Source: CAZVYN01 sp964631125
GTDB taxonomy: Bacteria; Eisenbacteria; RBG-16-71-46; CAIMUX01
DNA length: 24,419 bases
Reading direction: 5' to 3'
NCBI GenBank assembly: GCA_964631125.1
Contig: CAZVYN010000065.1
Coordinates: forward strand, 1 to 24,419
In this document: piece by piece, positions 16,843 to 24,378 of the stretch
Layout: each line of letters opens with the position of its first letter
How positions within the stretch are numbered: position 1 is the stretch's first letter
Program-made: the position numbers and the translations under genes
The notes under the pieces: model-generated
What the model was told of the DNA's origin: nothing
The model's input: only the letters and a program-made list of their open reading frames with translations
The model's database searches: none

Positions 16843-16954
16843 AAGAGAACTCGCTCGATCTACCCGACGTCAGGGACGCATCGCCGCCGTGGTTGACCTC
16901 GGTTCCAGCGGGCCCCATTCTCGGCCGCGCTGGCGATCGTTTCGAGTCGACATC

Positions 16955-16961
16955 AGGAAGG
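16955..16961 (+). promoter_or_regulatory. Ribosome binding site that sets the GTG start at 16968
   Basis: AGGAAGG lies 6 bases before GTG 16968. The other in-frame starts, at 16893 and 17007, lack a comparable site. Confidence 0.6.
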
Positions 16962-16967
16962 CGTCGC

Positions 16968-18488
16968 GTGAGCTCCAGGGAAGGTGCGCCCACAGACGTC
17001 GGACGTGTGAACCGAAGCTCGCTGACGCCGGCCCTCGTCTTCGCCGCACTCCTCTTCCTCGGTCTCGGGCTGCGAACCGCCGCCCTCCTGAACGAACGCA
17101 ATCTCTGGTTCGATGAGTCGAGGCTCGCCTTGAATCTCGTCGAACGAACGCCGGCGCAGTTGCTGGAGCCGCTCGACCGGAATCAAGCGGCGCCCATCGG
17201 CTTCTTGCTCCTGACCAAGGCGGCGATCCAGCATGTGGGCGCCTCGGCGGTGGGGTTCCGGCTCGTGTCGTATCTCGGCTCGCTCCTGGGCCTGTTCGCG
17301 TTCCTGTGGCTGGCCCGGCGGCTGTTCTCGGAAACGACGGCATTCCTCGCGGTGGCGCTCTTCGCGGTCGCACCCGGCTTGATCAGCTACGCCGCCGAGT
17401 GCAAACAGTACGCACTCGACGCCGCCTGCACGGTGGCGCTGTTCTCGGTTGCGGTCAAACTGTTGGAGGGTCGCGGCGGTGTGCGCGCATGGATGGGGCT
17501 CGCGCTGGCGGGGGCGATCGCCGTCTGGACTTCGCACTCCGCTGTCTTCGTGCTCGGCGGGATCGGCGCCGTGTTGCTGGCCGAGTCGGTGCGGAATCGC
17601 GATCGCGCCCGCTTCCTCGGCGCTGCGGCGACAGTCGGATGCTGGCTCGCGAGCTTCGTCGCATCCTTTCTACTCTTCAACGTACATTCCGCCGGCAATC
17701 CCCATCTGCGCGCCTACTGGGGGGAACACTTCCTCCCGATGCCGCCTCGGTCCCCGGGCGACCTGTTGTGGCTGCCCGAGCACTACTTCACTCTGTTCGA
17801 CAACCCGGCGGGTCTCGATGGAACCGAAGTCAGAGCAGGCGGCATCGCCGCGGTGCTGTTCCTGGTTGGATTCTGGGAAATGTGGAAGCAGCGCCGGCCG
17901 CTCGCGCTCGCCATCGCCCTGACGGCGCTCCTTGCGCTCGGCGCCTCTGCGTTACAGAGATATCCATTCGCCGCACGGTTGCTGTTGTTTCTCGTACCCC
18001 TGGTGATCCTGGGCGTGGCGCGGGGGGCCGGCCTCCTGTTCACCGCGTTGCGACCGACGCAACCGTTCGCGGCATTCACCTTCCTGACCGTCCTGATCGC
18101 GGCGCCCTGCCTCGAGTCGTTCGAACGGATCGGTCGGCCCGCCCGCCTCGAGCAGCTCGAACCTGTGATCGCCCGAGTCCGCACACAATTCGAATCCGGC
18201 GATCGCCTCTATGTCTACTACGGCGCAGCGCCCGCCTTCACCTTCTATACTCGCGAGAATCCGTTCCCGCCGGGCGCCGTGCTGATCGAGACAGAGGCCT
18301 ACACCGAGCGCGCCGCCTATCGCTCCCAGTTGGCCGCGTTGCGGGGCGCTCGCCGGGTCTGGTTGCTCTTCAGTCACGCGTACGAGGACGATGCCGCGAT
18401 CATCACGGTATACGCCGAGGAGTTGGGCCGCTGTGAACTGGTCGTCACCGCGCCGGGCGCCGCCGCCTATCTCCTCGAATTCGACTGA
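16968..18488 (+). CDS. GT39-like integral-membrane glycosyltransferase (GT-C fold)
   Basis: A 506-residue protein with GTG start at 16968. It has about ten hydrophobic segments, the first at about 20-41 (LTPALVFAALLFLGLGLRTAA). Just after it comes the loop LWFDESRLALNL, whose Asp49-Glu50 match the catalytic acidic pair in the first periplasmic loop of ArnT/PMT-type enzymes. AAPIGFLLLTKAAI and SYAAECKQYALDA are further GT39-like features. Residues about 380-506 form a soluble C-terminal domain. Such enzymes move a sugar from a polyprenyl-phosphate donor to an acceptor on the outer face of the inner membrane. It is separated from the ABC-kinase gene by 225 bases, so it may have its own promoter. 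Its last 22 bases overlap the convergent kelch gene. The substrate is unknown. Confidence 0.85.
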   Translation: MSSREGAPTDVGRVNRSSLTPALVFAALLFLGLGLRTAALLNERNLWFDESRLALNLVERTPAQLLEPLDRNQAAPIGFLLLTKAAIQHVGASAVGFRLVSYLGSLLGLFAFLWLARRLFSETTAFLAVALFAVAPGLISYAAECKQYALDAACTVALFSVAVKLLEGRGGVRAWMGLALAGAIAVWTSHSAVFVLGGIGAVLLAESVRNRDRARFLGAAATVGCWLASFVASFLLFNVHSAGNPHLRAYWGEHFLPMPPRSPGDLLWLPEHYFTLFDNPAGLDGTEVRAGGIAAVLFLVGFWEMWKQRRPLALAIALTALLALGASALQRYPFAARLLLFLVPLVILGVARGAGLLFTALRPTQPFAAFTFLTVLIAAPCLESFERIGRPARLEQLEPVIARVRTQFESGDRLYVYYGAAPAFTFYTRENPFPPGAVLIETEAYTERAAYRSQLAALRGARRVWLLFSHAYEDDAAIITVYAEELGRCELVVTAPGAAAYLLEFD

Positions 18489-20449
18489 CGCGGCCAGAGG
18501 ATCTCGAGCACGTCGGAGTCGCTCTCCCCGGCGACCGAGCCGCCACCCGCGACATAGATCATCCCGGCATCCGCGAGTGGGAAGATCCCACGGCGCGCGG
18601 TGGGAAGCTCAGGTCCCGCGCGCCACGAGTTCGCGACGGGGTCGAAGATGTCGACACGCGCGCAGGTCCCGGACTTGGGTGCGCCCGGCCCGTCCTCGGT
18701 CTCGCCTCCGATGATCCAGAACTCGCCGTCGAGCCAGACCGCCTTCCCCATTCCTCCGCGCGCTCGCGGCAGCGGCGCCGGAGCCGAGGGACTCGCATCG
18801 CTCACGCGCCAGGTGTCGCTCGCGGGGTCATAGATCTGGACATCGTCGAACCCGTTCATCACGCCGGTGTCGTCGCCGCTCCCCGGCCCGCGGCCGCCGA
18901 ACACGAATAGGCGCTTGCCATCGGTGGCGCTGGCGGCTTGGCTCCTGGGTCGCGGCATCGGCGCGATCGAGGTCCACTGCATCATCGCGGGATCGAGCAC
19001 CGCCGCATCCCCCACGGTCGTCTGCGCGACGATCCCGCCTGCGACATAGATCTTCCCGTCGATGACCGCCGAGGCGTTCGAACCGGCGGCGAACGGCATG
19101 GCAGGGCCGAGTCTCCATTCGTCGAGCTTCGGATCGTAGATCTGCACGACTCCCGGCGAAGATCGTCCGATCCCTCCGAGGAGGAAGAGTCTGCCGCCGA
19201 CGACCTCGGCGGCGTGGTGGTGTCCGGCGGCGGGACGATTCTGGATCTCTCCCGGTTCACCCCATCTGCCGGTCGCCAGGTCATGCGCCAGCGTCCATCG
19301 AGGGCCCTGGCCCACCAGGTAGAGTTTGCCGTCGATGATGCCGCCGGCCACCTCCCCGAGTGGAACAGGCATCGCGTCCGCTCTCCGCCAGGTGTCGCGC
19401 AGCGTCGTCCGCCAGAGGAGCAGGTTCTTGGGATCGGATCCGTTGGCCGCGCCGAGCCCGGCGAAGAGGGTGTCTCCGAGCGTCACGCCGACGGCGCCGA
19501 GCACCGGCTCGGGTACACGACCGAGATGCAGCCAACGCTCGAGCGCCGCGTCGAACAGCACAACGTCATCGACCACTTCGCGTCCGCCTCCCCGCGACCG
19601 GCCGCCAAGCAGGAGAATCCGACCGTCGTAGAGCATCGTGGCAGGCTCGGCATGCGAAAGCACGAAGGGCAAGCACGCCGCCTCTTCCCACCGGCCGGTC
19701 GTGGGATCGAAACGGTGGACCGCGTCGACGTCGACGGGCAACGGGTCGTGCCCGATGGCGCCTCCCAGCGCGTAGATCTTCCCGTCGAGCAACCCACTGC
19801 TCAGATGTCCGCGCGGCATCGGCAGTGGAGGCGCCGTCCGCCACCCATCGTCGCCCACCACCAACGTCCAATGGTCCGGAGAGTCGGTGTTCCGATCGGG
19901 CAACCAGCCGCCGAAGTAGTGCAGTGTGTCTCCGTGCGCCACGAGCCCCCCGCCGCCGCGCGGCGCCGGGAGCGGCGGTCCGGTCGACCAGCGGTCGCGC
20001 TCCAGGTCATAGAGCCACACTCGAGACGTCGCCGGTCCGGGGTGATTCCCTTCGAAGCCTCCCGCGAACCAGACCGTATCGCCGAGGATCACCGGCGCTG
20101 CATGCGTCAGGGGTTGCGGCATGTCTTGCTTCCGCGTCCAGACACCGGTGTCGAGATCGAGCACTTCCACGCGGGCAGCGGCCAGTTGTCGGTTGGTGGT
20201 GAATCCGCTGAACAGGTAGAGCGACGTTCCACGAAGCACACGCGCCAGCTCGTAGCGCGGTAGATCCGTGGTCGCAAACTCCGCCCAGTCGTTCGACGGC
20301 TCGCCGAACAACTTCGTCTGCAATCGTTCGAGGCGCTCGAACGGCCAGCGTCGACCAACGGCGAATCCGCCCAGCGTTGCGACCGTCGCGAGCAGAACCA
20401 GCCCACCGGCAACCAGCAGCCATCGCCGCTTTCCGTGCGACACGATCAC
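18467..20449 (-). CDS. Membrane-anchored kelch-repeat protein (twelve repeats, probably two six-bladed propellers)
   Basis: A 660-residue protein starting at GTG 20449, overlapping the upstream gene's TGA by 4 bases, with GAGGAG (20455-20460) 5 bases before it. The frame stays open farther upstream, but that part only mirrors the PQQ gene. Residues about 10-31 (WLLVAGGLVLLATVATLGGF) form a single membrane anchor. The rest contains twelve kelch-type strands, recognisable as YLFSGF, VWFAGGF, LHYFGGW, IYALGGA, ILLLGGR, LFAGLGA, LYLVGQG, LFLLGGI, IYVAGGI, LFVFGGR, FWIIGGE and IYVAGGG, each followed by a W and often a PMP/PLP turn. Twelve repeats would suit two six-bladed propellers. It probably sits in the periplasm, tethered to the inner membrane, and binds protein or carbohydrate. 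Coupling with the PQQ gene suggests they work together. Confidence 0.9.
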   Translation of the reverse strand: MIVSHGKRRWLLVAGGLVLLATVATLGGFAVGRRWPFERLERLQTKLFGEPSNDWAEFATTDLPRYELARVLRGTSLYLFSGFTTNRQLAAARVEVLDLDTGVWTRKQDMPQPLTHAAPVILGDTVWFAGGFEGNHPGPATSRVWLYDLERDRWSTGPPLPAPRGGGGLVAHGDTLHYFGGWLPDRNTDSPDHWTLVVGDDGWRTAPPLPMPRGHLSSGLLDGKIYALGGAIGHDPLPVDVDAVHRFDPTTGRWEEAACLPFVLSHAEPATMLYDGRILLLGGRSRGGGREVVDDVVLFDAALERWLHLGRVPEPVLGAVGVTLGDTLFAGLGAANGSDPKNLLLWRTTLRDTWRRADAMPVPLGEVAGGIIDGKLYLVGQGPRWTLAHDLATGRWGEPGEIQNRPAAGHHHAAEVVGGRLFLLGGIGRSSPGVVQIYDPKLDEWRLGPAMPFAAGSNASAVIDGKIYVAGGIVAQTTVGDAAVLDPAMMQWTSIAPMPRPRSQAASATDGKRLFVFGGRGPGSGDDTGVMNGFDDVQIYDPASDTWRVSDASPSAPAPLPRARGGMGKAVWLDGEFWIIGGETEDGPGAPKSGTCARVDIFDPVANSWRAGPELPTARRGIFPLADAGMIYVAGGGSVAGESDSDVLEILWPRQSNSRR

Positions 20450-22587
20450 AGACGCTCCTCCGCGCGTCGCGGGCGAGGCAGGACGAACGCCTGCAACCTC
20501 GCGCCGGCGCCCTTGCCAGTGGCGACCACCACGTATTGACGACCATCGCGCGCTCGATAGGTCATCGGATTGCTGTAGCCGATGGCCCCGAGGTCGCTGG
20601 ACCATCGCACGGCGCCGTCGCGCTGATCCACGGCGTACAGCACCTTGCCGCCCCCGGTGATGAAGATCAGTCCCCCCTGGGTCGCCACGCCTCCGGGCGC
20701 CCCCGGGACGCCGAGGGGCGGCAGACGCAGCGCGCGCAACCACGGATGCGAGCGCACTTCCGGGATATCCCCGAGCGGGACCTGCCAGAGCCGCTTCCCG
20801 CTGGAGAGTTCGTACGCGCTGAGCGTGCCGTAGGGCGGCTTCGACAGCGGAAGCATCGTTTCCTGCGACTTCCCGATCCACCACGATCGCCACGACGGAA
20901 GGAGGAGAGTGATCGGCTTGTCGATCGAGCCCGATGCCGTGTCCCGCCGGTATCCAACAGGCTCGTCCGCCTTGACCAATCGTGCAAGCGACGGCTTGTT
21001 CGTGGCCTTGATGAATGCCACGCCGCGGATCGGATCGACGGTCAACGCGCCCCAACCGGCGCCGCCGATCCACCCCGGCATCACCACCGTGCCTTCGAGC
21101 GAGGGAGGCGTGAACATCGGGCCGAGTCGCCGTCCCTGGAGCAGCTCGCGGGCCATCTCACGGATCTTCGGAGTGAAGTCGACGATGTCCGACTCCGTGA
21201 ATCCCTGCTGCGCGAACGGCTCGGGCCAGCTTGGAGTTGGCTGGGTCGCCGACGCTACTTCGCCCGGAACATCGCTGCCGGGGACAGCTCGCTCCTCGAT
21301 CGGCCAGAGCGGTTCGCCGGTGACACGATCGAAGCCGTAGAGGAACCCGGTCTTGCCAGCCACCAGGACGGCATCGATGTCAGCGCCGTCGCGTGGCGCC
21401 GTCACGAGCGCCGGCGGCGAAGAGAGGTCGTAGTCCCACAATCCGTGATGCACGAGTTGACGAGCCCAGACCTGGCGACCTGTTCGCGCATCGAGGCAGA
21501 CGATCGACTCCGCCCAGAGGTTGTCCCCGGGCCTGCGACCTCCATACCAATCGTTGCTCGGAGTGCTGACCGGCAGATAGACCAGCCCGCGCACTTCATC
21601 CAGCGAGAACGGCGCCCAGACGTTCGCATGCCCCGTCAGCTCCGCAGACTGCCCACCCCAGGACGATCGCGCGGGGTCGTCGACACCGGGCACGGGGTCC
21701 CAACGCCACAGCCGCTTTCCGCTCCGCGCATCGAAGGCCTGCACGTCTCCCGGCGGATCGCGCTCGTAAACCAATGCGTCGCCGATGGAACTGCCGACGA
21801 TCACGATGTCCCGCCAGACTACGGGCGGCGATGTCTGCCCGAAGTGCTGCCGGTTCACCGGCCAACGCAGGCCGCGCGTGAGATCCACGGCGCCATTCTC
21901 GCCGAAGCTGCCGATCGGCATGCCGGTGCGAGCATCGAGCGCGAACAACTGCCAGCGAGCGTTGAGGAAGACGCGACGAGGCGTGAGGTTGCCGTCGCCA
22001 TCTTCGCGGTCGCTGTCGCTCCCGGCGCCGCCCCAGAGCGCGACCCCGCGGTGGACGAATCCGGAGTGCTCGTTCCCGACCAATCCCGAACGCGTCACCT
22101 CGGGATCGAACGCCCACAGCTCCCGACCCGTCACCGCATCGAGCGCCACCGCGCGACTGAACGGCGTACTCAGGTAGAGCGTGTCCCCCACCATGAGCGG
22201 CGTCGCTTCGAAGAAGCCAGGCGCCAATCGATCCCCGGTGGTGGAATCGACGTGGACGATCTCGCCGGTGGCCCATGTCCAAGCGCGTTTCAGCCCGCGT
22301 ACGTTGTCTGGCGTGATGTCCTCGGCGGGAGACCACCGCGTCGCGGCGAGATCGCAGCCATAGACCGGCCATTCGATCGCCGGCTCCCCAGAGTCGGGAC
22401 TCCCCGGAGCGCACGCTGCCAGCACGGTAAGTGCGGTCAAGGCGGCTACGACCGGCAGGTCGCACGCGGCGAGGAAGCCCGCCCGCGGCGCGCGCGTCGA
22501 ACTCTTGCTCTGGCTGCAATCGATCAGCTCGTGCTCCCACTGATCAACGGTCGTCCGAGTATCTCGGCGAAGACCTCTTGCGTCCAA
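20446..22587 (-). CDS. PQQ-dependent dehydrogenase-like lipoprotein (quinoprotein, glucose-dehydrogenase type)
   Basis: Up to 713 residues. The sequence strongly resembles quinoprotein glucose/alcohol dehydrogenases: WPVYGCDLAATRWSP near the start, TPSNDWYGGRRPGDNLWAES, LVHHGLWDYDL (the W-D-Y-D blade motif) and repeated DARTGRxxW strands of an eight-bladed propeller. A lipobox (ALTVLAACAPG; Cys59 counted from the TTG at 22587) indicates attachment to a membrane facing the periplasm. No CxxCH heme site is visible, so electrons would pass to a quinone or a separate carrier. The start is unclear: there is no ATG or GTG between the last upstream stop and the lipobox, only TTG 22587 or CTG codons, none with a good RBS. 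The frame runs out of the truncated HigA gene. The sugar or alcohol substrate is unknown. Confidence 0.85.
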   Translation of the reverse strand: MDARGLRRDTRTTVDQWEHELIDCSQSKSSTRAPRAGFLAACDLPVVAALTALTVLAACAPGSPDSGEPAIEWPVYGCDLAATRWSPAEDITPDNVRGLKRAWTWATGEIVHVDSTTGDRLAPGFFEATPLMVGDTLYLSTPFSRAVALDAVTGRELWAFDPEVTRSGLVGNEHSGFVHRGVALWGGAGSDSDREDGDGNLTPRRVFLNARWQLFALDARTGMPIGSFGENGAVDLTRGLRWPVNRQHFGQTSPPVVWRDIVIVGSSIGDALVYERDPPGDVQAFDARSGKRLWRWDPVPGVDDPARSSWGGQSAELTGHANVWAPFSLDEVRGLVYLPVSTPSNDWYGGRRPGDNLWAESIVCLDARTGRQVWARQLVHHGLWDYDLSSPPALVTAPRDGADIDAVLVAGKTGFLYGFDRVTGEPLWPIEERAVPGSDVPGEVASATQPTPSWPEPFAQQGFTESDIVDFTPKIREMARELLQGRRLGPMFTPPSLEGTVVMPGWIGGAGWGALTVDPIRGVAFIKATNKPSLARLVKADEPVGYRRDTASGSIDKPITLLLPSWRSWWIGKSQETMLPLSKPPYGTLSAYELSSGKRLWQVPLGDIPEVRSHPWLRALRLPPLGVPGAPGGVATQGGLIFITGGGKVLYAVDQRDGAVRWSSDLGAIGYSNPMTYRARDGRQYVVVATGKGAGARLQAFVLPRPRRAEERL
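20455..20460 (-). promoter_or_regulatory. Ribosome binding site for the kelch gene, inside the PQQ gene
   Basis: GAGGAG on the minus strand lies 5 bases before GTG 20449 and 11 before a second in-frame GTG at 20443. It lies within the last codons of the upstream gene, consistent with translational coupling. Confidence 0.6.
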
Positions 22588-22658
22588 CCGCGCGCCTCCA
22601 GCTCATCTCGAATGAACTCTCCGGGCGGAAAGACTTCAGCAACCTTCCTCTCCTCCAT
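22524..22658 (-). pseudogene. HigA-type XRE antitoxin, truncated to its first 44 residues
   Basis: ATG 22658 has AGGAG (22663-22667) 4 bases upstream. The product runs VFPPGEFIRDELEARGWTQ and then FAEILGRP, which matches the N-terminus of HigA/VapI antitoxins (PGEILREELEARGWTQxxLAEILGRP). The family then continues with the second half of the helix-turn-helix (about VNEIIxGKRxIT). Here it switches to LISGSTS and stops. No HigB toxin gene is present on either side. The gene overlaps the open frame of the PQQ gene. It is most likely a fragment left by a deletion; it could still be translated, but should not fold as a DNA-binding domain. Confidence 0.6.
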
Positions 22659-22675
22659 AGCACTCCTCTCCTCGT

Positions 22676-23699
22676 TCAGTGGTAGTCCTCGATGCCGACG
22701 ACCACGACGGGCAGTGCGCCCAGAACTGCGTAGGCCGACGGTGGCCGAGAATCTGGGTCCTGCTCCAGGGCATCGGAGGATGACGCGCTCGACCGCCGGG
22801 TCGAGGTCGCGCACCAGTTCCGACGGGGTGGTGAACGAGTCCGCCGCGTGCAACTGCTCGAGTTCGGCCATGCTCTTGGCCGCGAAGGCGCGCCTTCCGG
22901 TGAAGACCTCGTAGAGCACGAGGCCGAGGGCATAGATGTGGCTCCGCGCGGACGCCCGCCCGTCCGTGAGCTGCTCCGGCGCCATGTAGGCGGGAGTTTC
23001 CGCGATGCTCCCGTCCCGGGCCAGTTCGTCCGCAAGCCCCGCAAGGCCGAAGTCGGTGATGCGGACCCGGCCGCGCCCGTCGAGCATCACATTGGCCGGC
23101 TTCAGGTCTCGGTGGAGCATTCCCGCTTCGTGCGCGGCCGCGAGGTCGAGGCAGATCTGGCGGGCGATCTCGATCGACTTGTCTGCGGACGGACGTCCCA
23201 TCCTCCGCAGGACGGAAGCGAGGTCCTCGCCGTCAATATACTCCATCGAGAGAAAGACGTGCCCGTCGGCCTCGCCGATATCGTAGACGCGGCAGACATT
23301 CGGATGCGCGATCTGGCGCGCGACCCGGACTTCGTTGCGAAAGCGAGCCAGCTCGACGGCGTTGGCGGACACGGCATCCGGAAGGAACTTGAGGGCGACA
23401 GACTGCCCCAGCTCGAGGTCGTCCGCGCGGTAGACCTCCCCCATTCCGCCCCGGCCGAGGAGGGCTACGATCCGGTAGCGCGTGCCGAGGCGCGTGCCCG
23501 GCTCGAACCTCCCGTGATCGCTCGCCAAGGACACCGCTCCCGGCGCCCCGGCGACTCCGGTCCCAGCGGCGTGTGAAACCGCCCGTGTCTGTTCCTGAAA
23601 TGCCTCCGTCGGAGCGACCACGGCAACGGCTGCTCCGCAGGACGGACAGAATCGATCGTCTCTCTCGAGCTCGTGCGCGCACCGCGAACAGAACGACAT
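22676..23699 (-). pseudogene. Zinc-ribbon Ser/Thr protein kinase (Hanks type), frameshifted near its C-terminus
   Basis: ATG 23699 has GAGGAAG (23710-23716) 10 bases upstream. Residues 1-25 form a zinc ribbon (Cys4, Cys7, Cys18, Cys21). The kinase domain runs from about 75: GRGGMGEVY, Lys104 (VALKF), HRDLKPANV (Asp198), DFG (216-218) and APE (240-242). Subdomain IX reads SHIYALG instead of SDIYALG, so its conserved Asp is His254. At residue 310 the frame turns from the expected RCLEQDPDSRPPSA into unrelated sequence. One extra base in the GGG at 22768-22770 (plus strand) explains this, because the other frame reads LEQDPDSRPPSAYAVLGALP and ends at 22676. As written, the uncorrected frame runs through into the HigA fragment and stops at 22524. 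The usual regulatory C-terminal region is missing either way. Confidence 0.75.
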
Positions 23700-23753
23700 A
23701 CGTTTGGATCTTCCTCGCTTCGACCGATCATGAGGCGAATGGCCGCCCCAGGG

Positions 23754-23834
23754 CGTGCGCGACGCATACTAATACCGGAAGTACTCGCGGAGCACGCGGC
23801 GCTGCCGCTGGTCGAAGACGATCACGTGCTCACA
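23754..23834 (-). pseudogene. Remnant of an rve-type (integrase core) IS transposase
   Basis: The minus strand encodes EHVIVFDQRQRRVLREYFRY, a stop (TAG, 23771-23769), then YASRT. This aligns with the conserved C-terminal segment of IS3/IS481-like rve transposases (CLDHVIVxNERHLRRxLRxYFxYYxxxRTHLSLxKD), with the stop standing exactly where the second Tyr of YY is expected. After RT the frame becomes unrelated. The fragment begins over the stop codon of the hypothetical gene upstream and ends shortly before the kinase RBS. It is a short, clearly non-functional piece, identified by motif only. Confidence 0.55.
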
Positions 23835-24378
23835 ACCCAAGCTCCGGGCCGAGCTCCTTCGTCACGAAGCGCTTTCCCGCGACTTCGGTCTCCACGATCT
23901 TGCGAACGCGCGCCTTCACCTCGACCACGCATCCCAGTCGCTCCGCGACCGCCAGCGTCGCGCGGTAGGCATCCCGAACATCGGCGCTCGTGATCTCGTA
24001 GCCGTACCCCTGCGTCAACCAGTGCAGCGCGATCAGTCCAGCGGAGAGGGCGAAAGCGGGCCGCTTCTCTGTGTAGTCGCGGGCGGCGCGAGAGAGTGTT
24101 CGGGGATCGCAAGGCGTTCGGCTCGCGAGGGCGAGCGCCTCGTCGTAGAGGCCCGCATCCTTTGCGGCGGCGAACCATTTGCCTTCGTCACCGGGCGTCG
24201 CATTCACGAGGTCGGCGAGGATCTGGGCGGCGGGCTTGTGAGGGTACTTCTTCGAGATGGCGCGGAAGGTCGCGGCGTAGGCGCCCCGCTGGTTGGCGCG
24301 CACGCCATAGCGCACATACGCCTCGTCGATCTTGCCGGTCGAGAGGAGGATCTCCTCGCAGGCTGCGGAACGTGTCAA
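23830..24378 (-). CDS. Conserved hypothetical protein, C-terminal part, probably 5'-truncated
   Basis: A frame of 182 residues from TTG 24378 (no RBS); an in-frame stop lies at 24402-24400, seven codons farther upstream. The product is mostly helical: EEILLSTGKIDEAYVRYG, ANQRGAYAATFRAISKKYP, KWFAAAKDAGLYDEALALA and RTLSRAARDY are TPR-like hairpins, and it ends KRFVTKELGPELGL. It looks like the C-terminal end of a longer helical-repeat protein of unknown function. I do not recognise a catalytic motif. The lack of a normal start, and the transposase remnant directly at its 3' end, suggest a broken gene rather than an intact one. Confidence 0.55.
   Translation of the reverse strand: MTRSAACEEILLSTGKIDEAYVRYGVRANQRGAYAATFRAISKKYPHKPAAQILADLVNATPGDEGKWFAAAKDAGLYDEALALASRTPCDPRTLSRAARDYTEKRPAFALSAGLIALHWLTQGYGYEITSADVRDAYRATLAVAERLGCVVEVKARVRKIVETEVAGKRFVTKELGPELGL

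Noticed and set aside
16893..16921. TTGACC, 17-base spacer, CATTCT as a promoter for the GT39 gene
   Set aside because: The -10 part matches only three of six bases, too weak to annotate in GC-rich DNA.
20450..21073. Upstream extension of the kelch frame (adds 208 residues on the minus strand)
   Set aside because: It lies wholly inside the PQQ gene in another frame and has a low-complexity, Arg-rich composition, while a good RBS and a membrane anchor mark the GTG at 20449.
20377..22914. Plus-strand open frame of 845 codons
   Set aside because: It is the complement of the PQQ gene, rich in Arg, His and Pro, with no domain signature.
22524..23699. True kinase-antitoxin fusion protein of 391 residues
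   Set aside because: The joining segment is Arg-rich nonsense caused by a one-base shift; the other frame gives the expected kinase end and a stop before HigA's own RBS and ATG.
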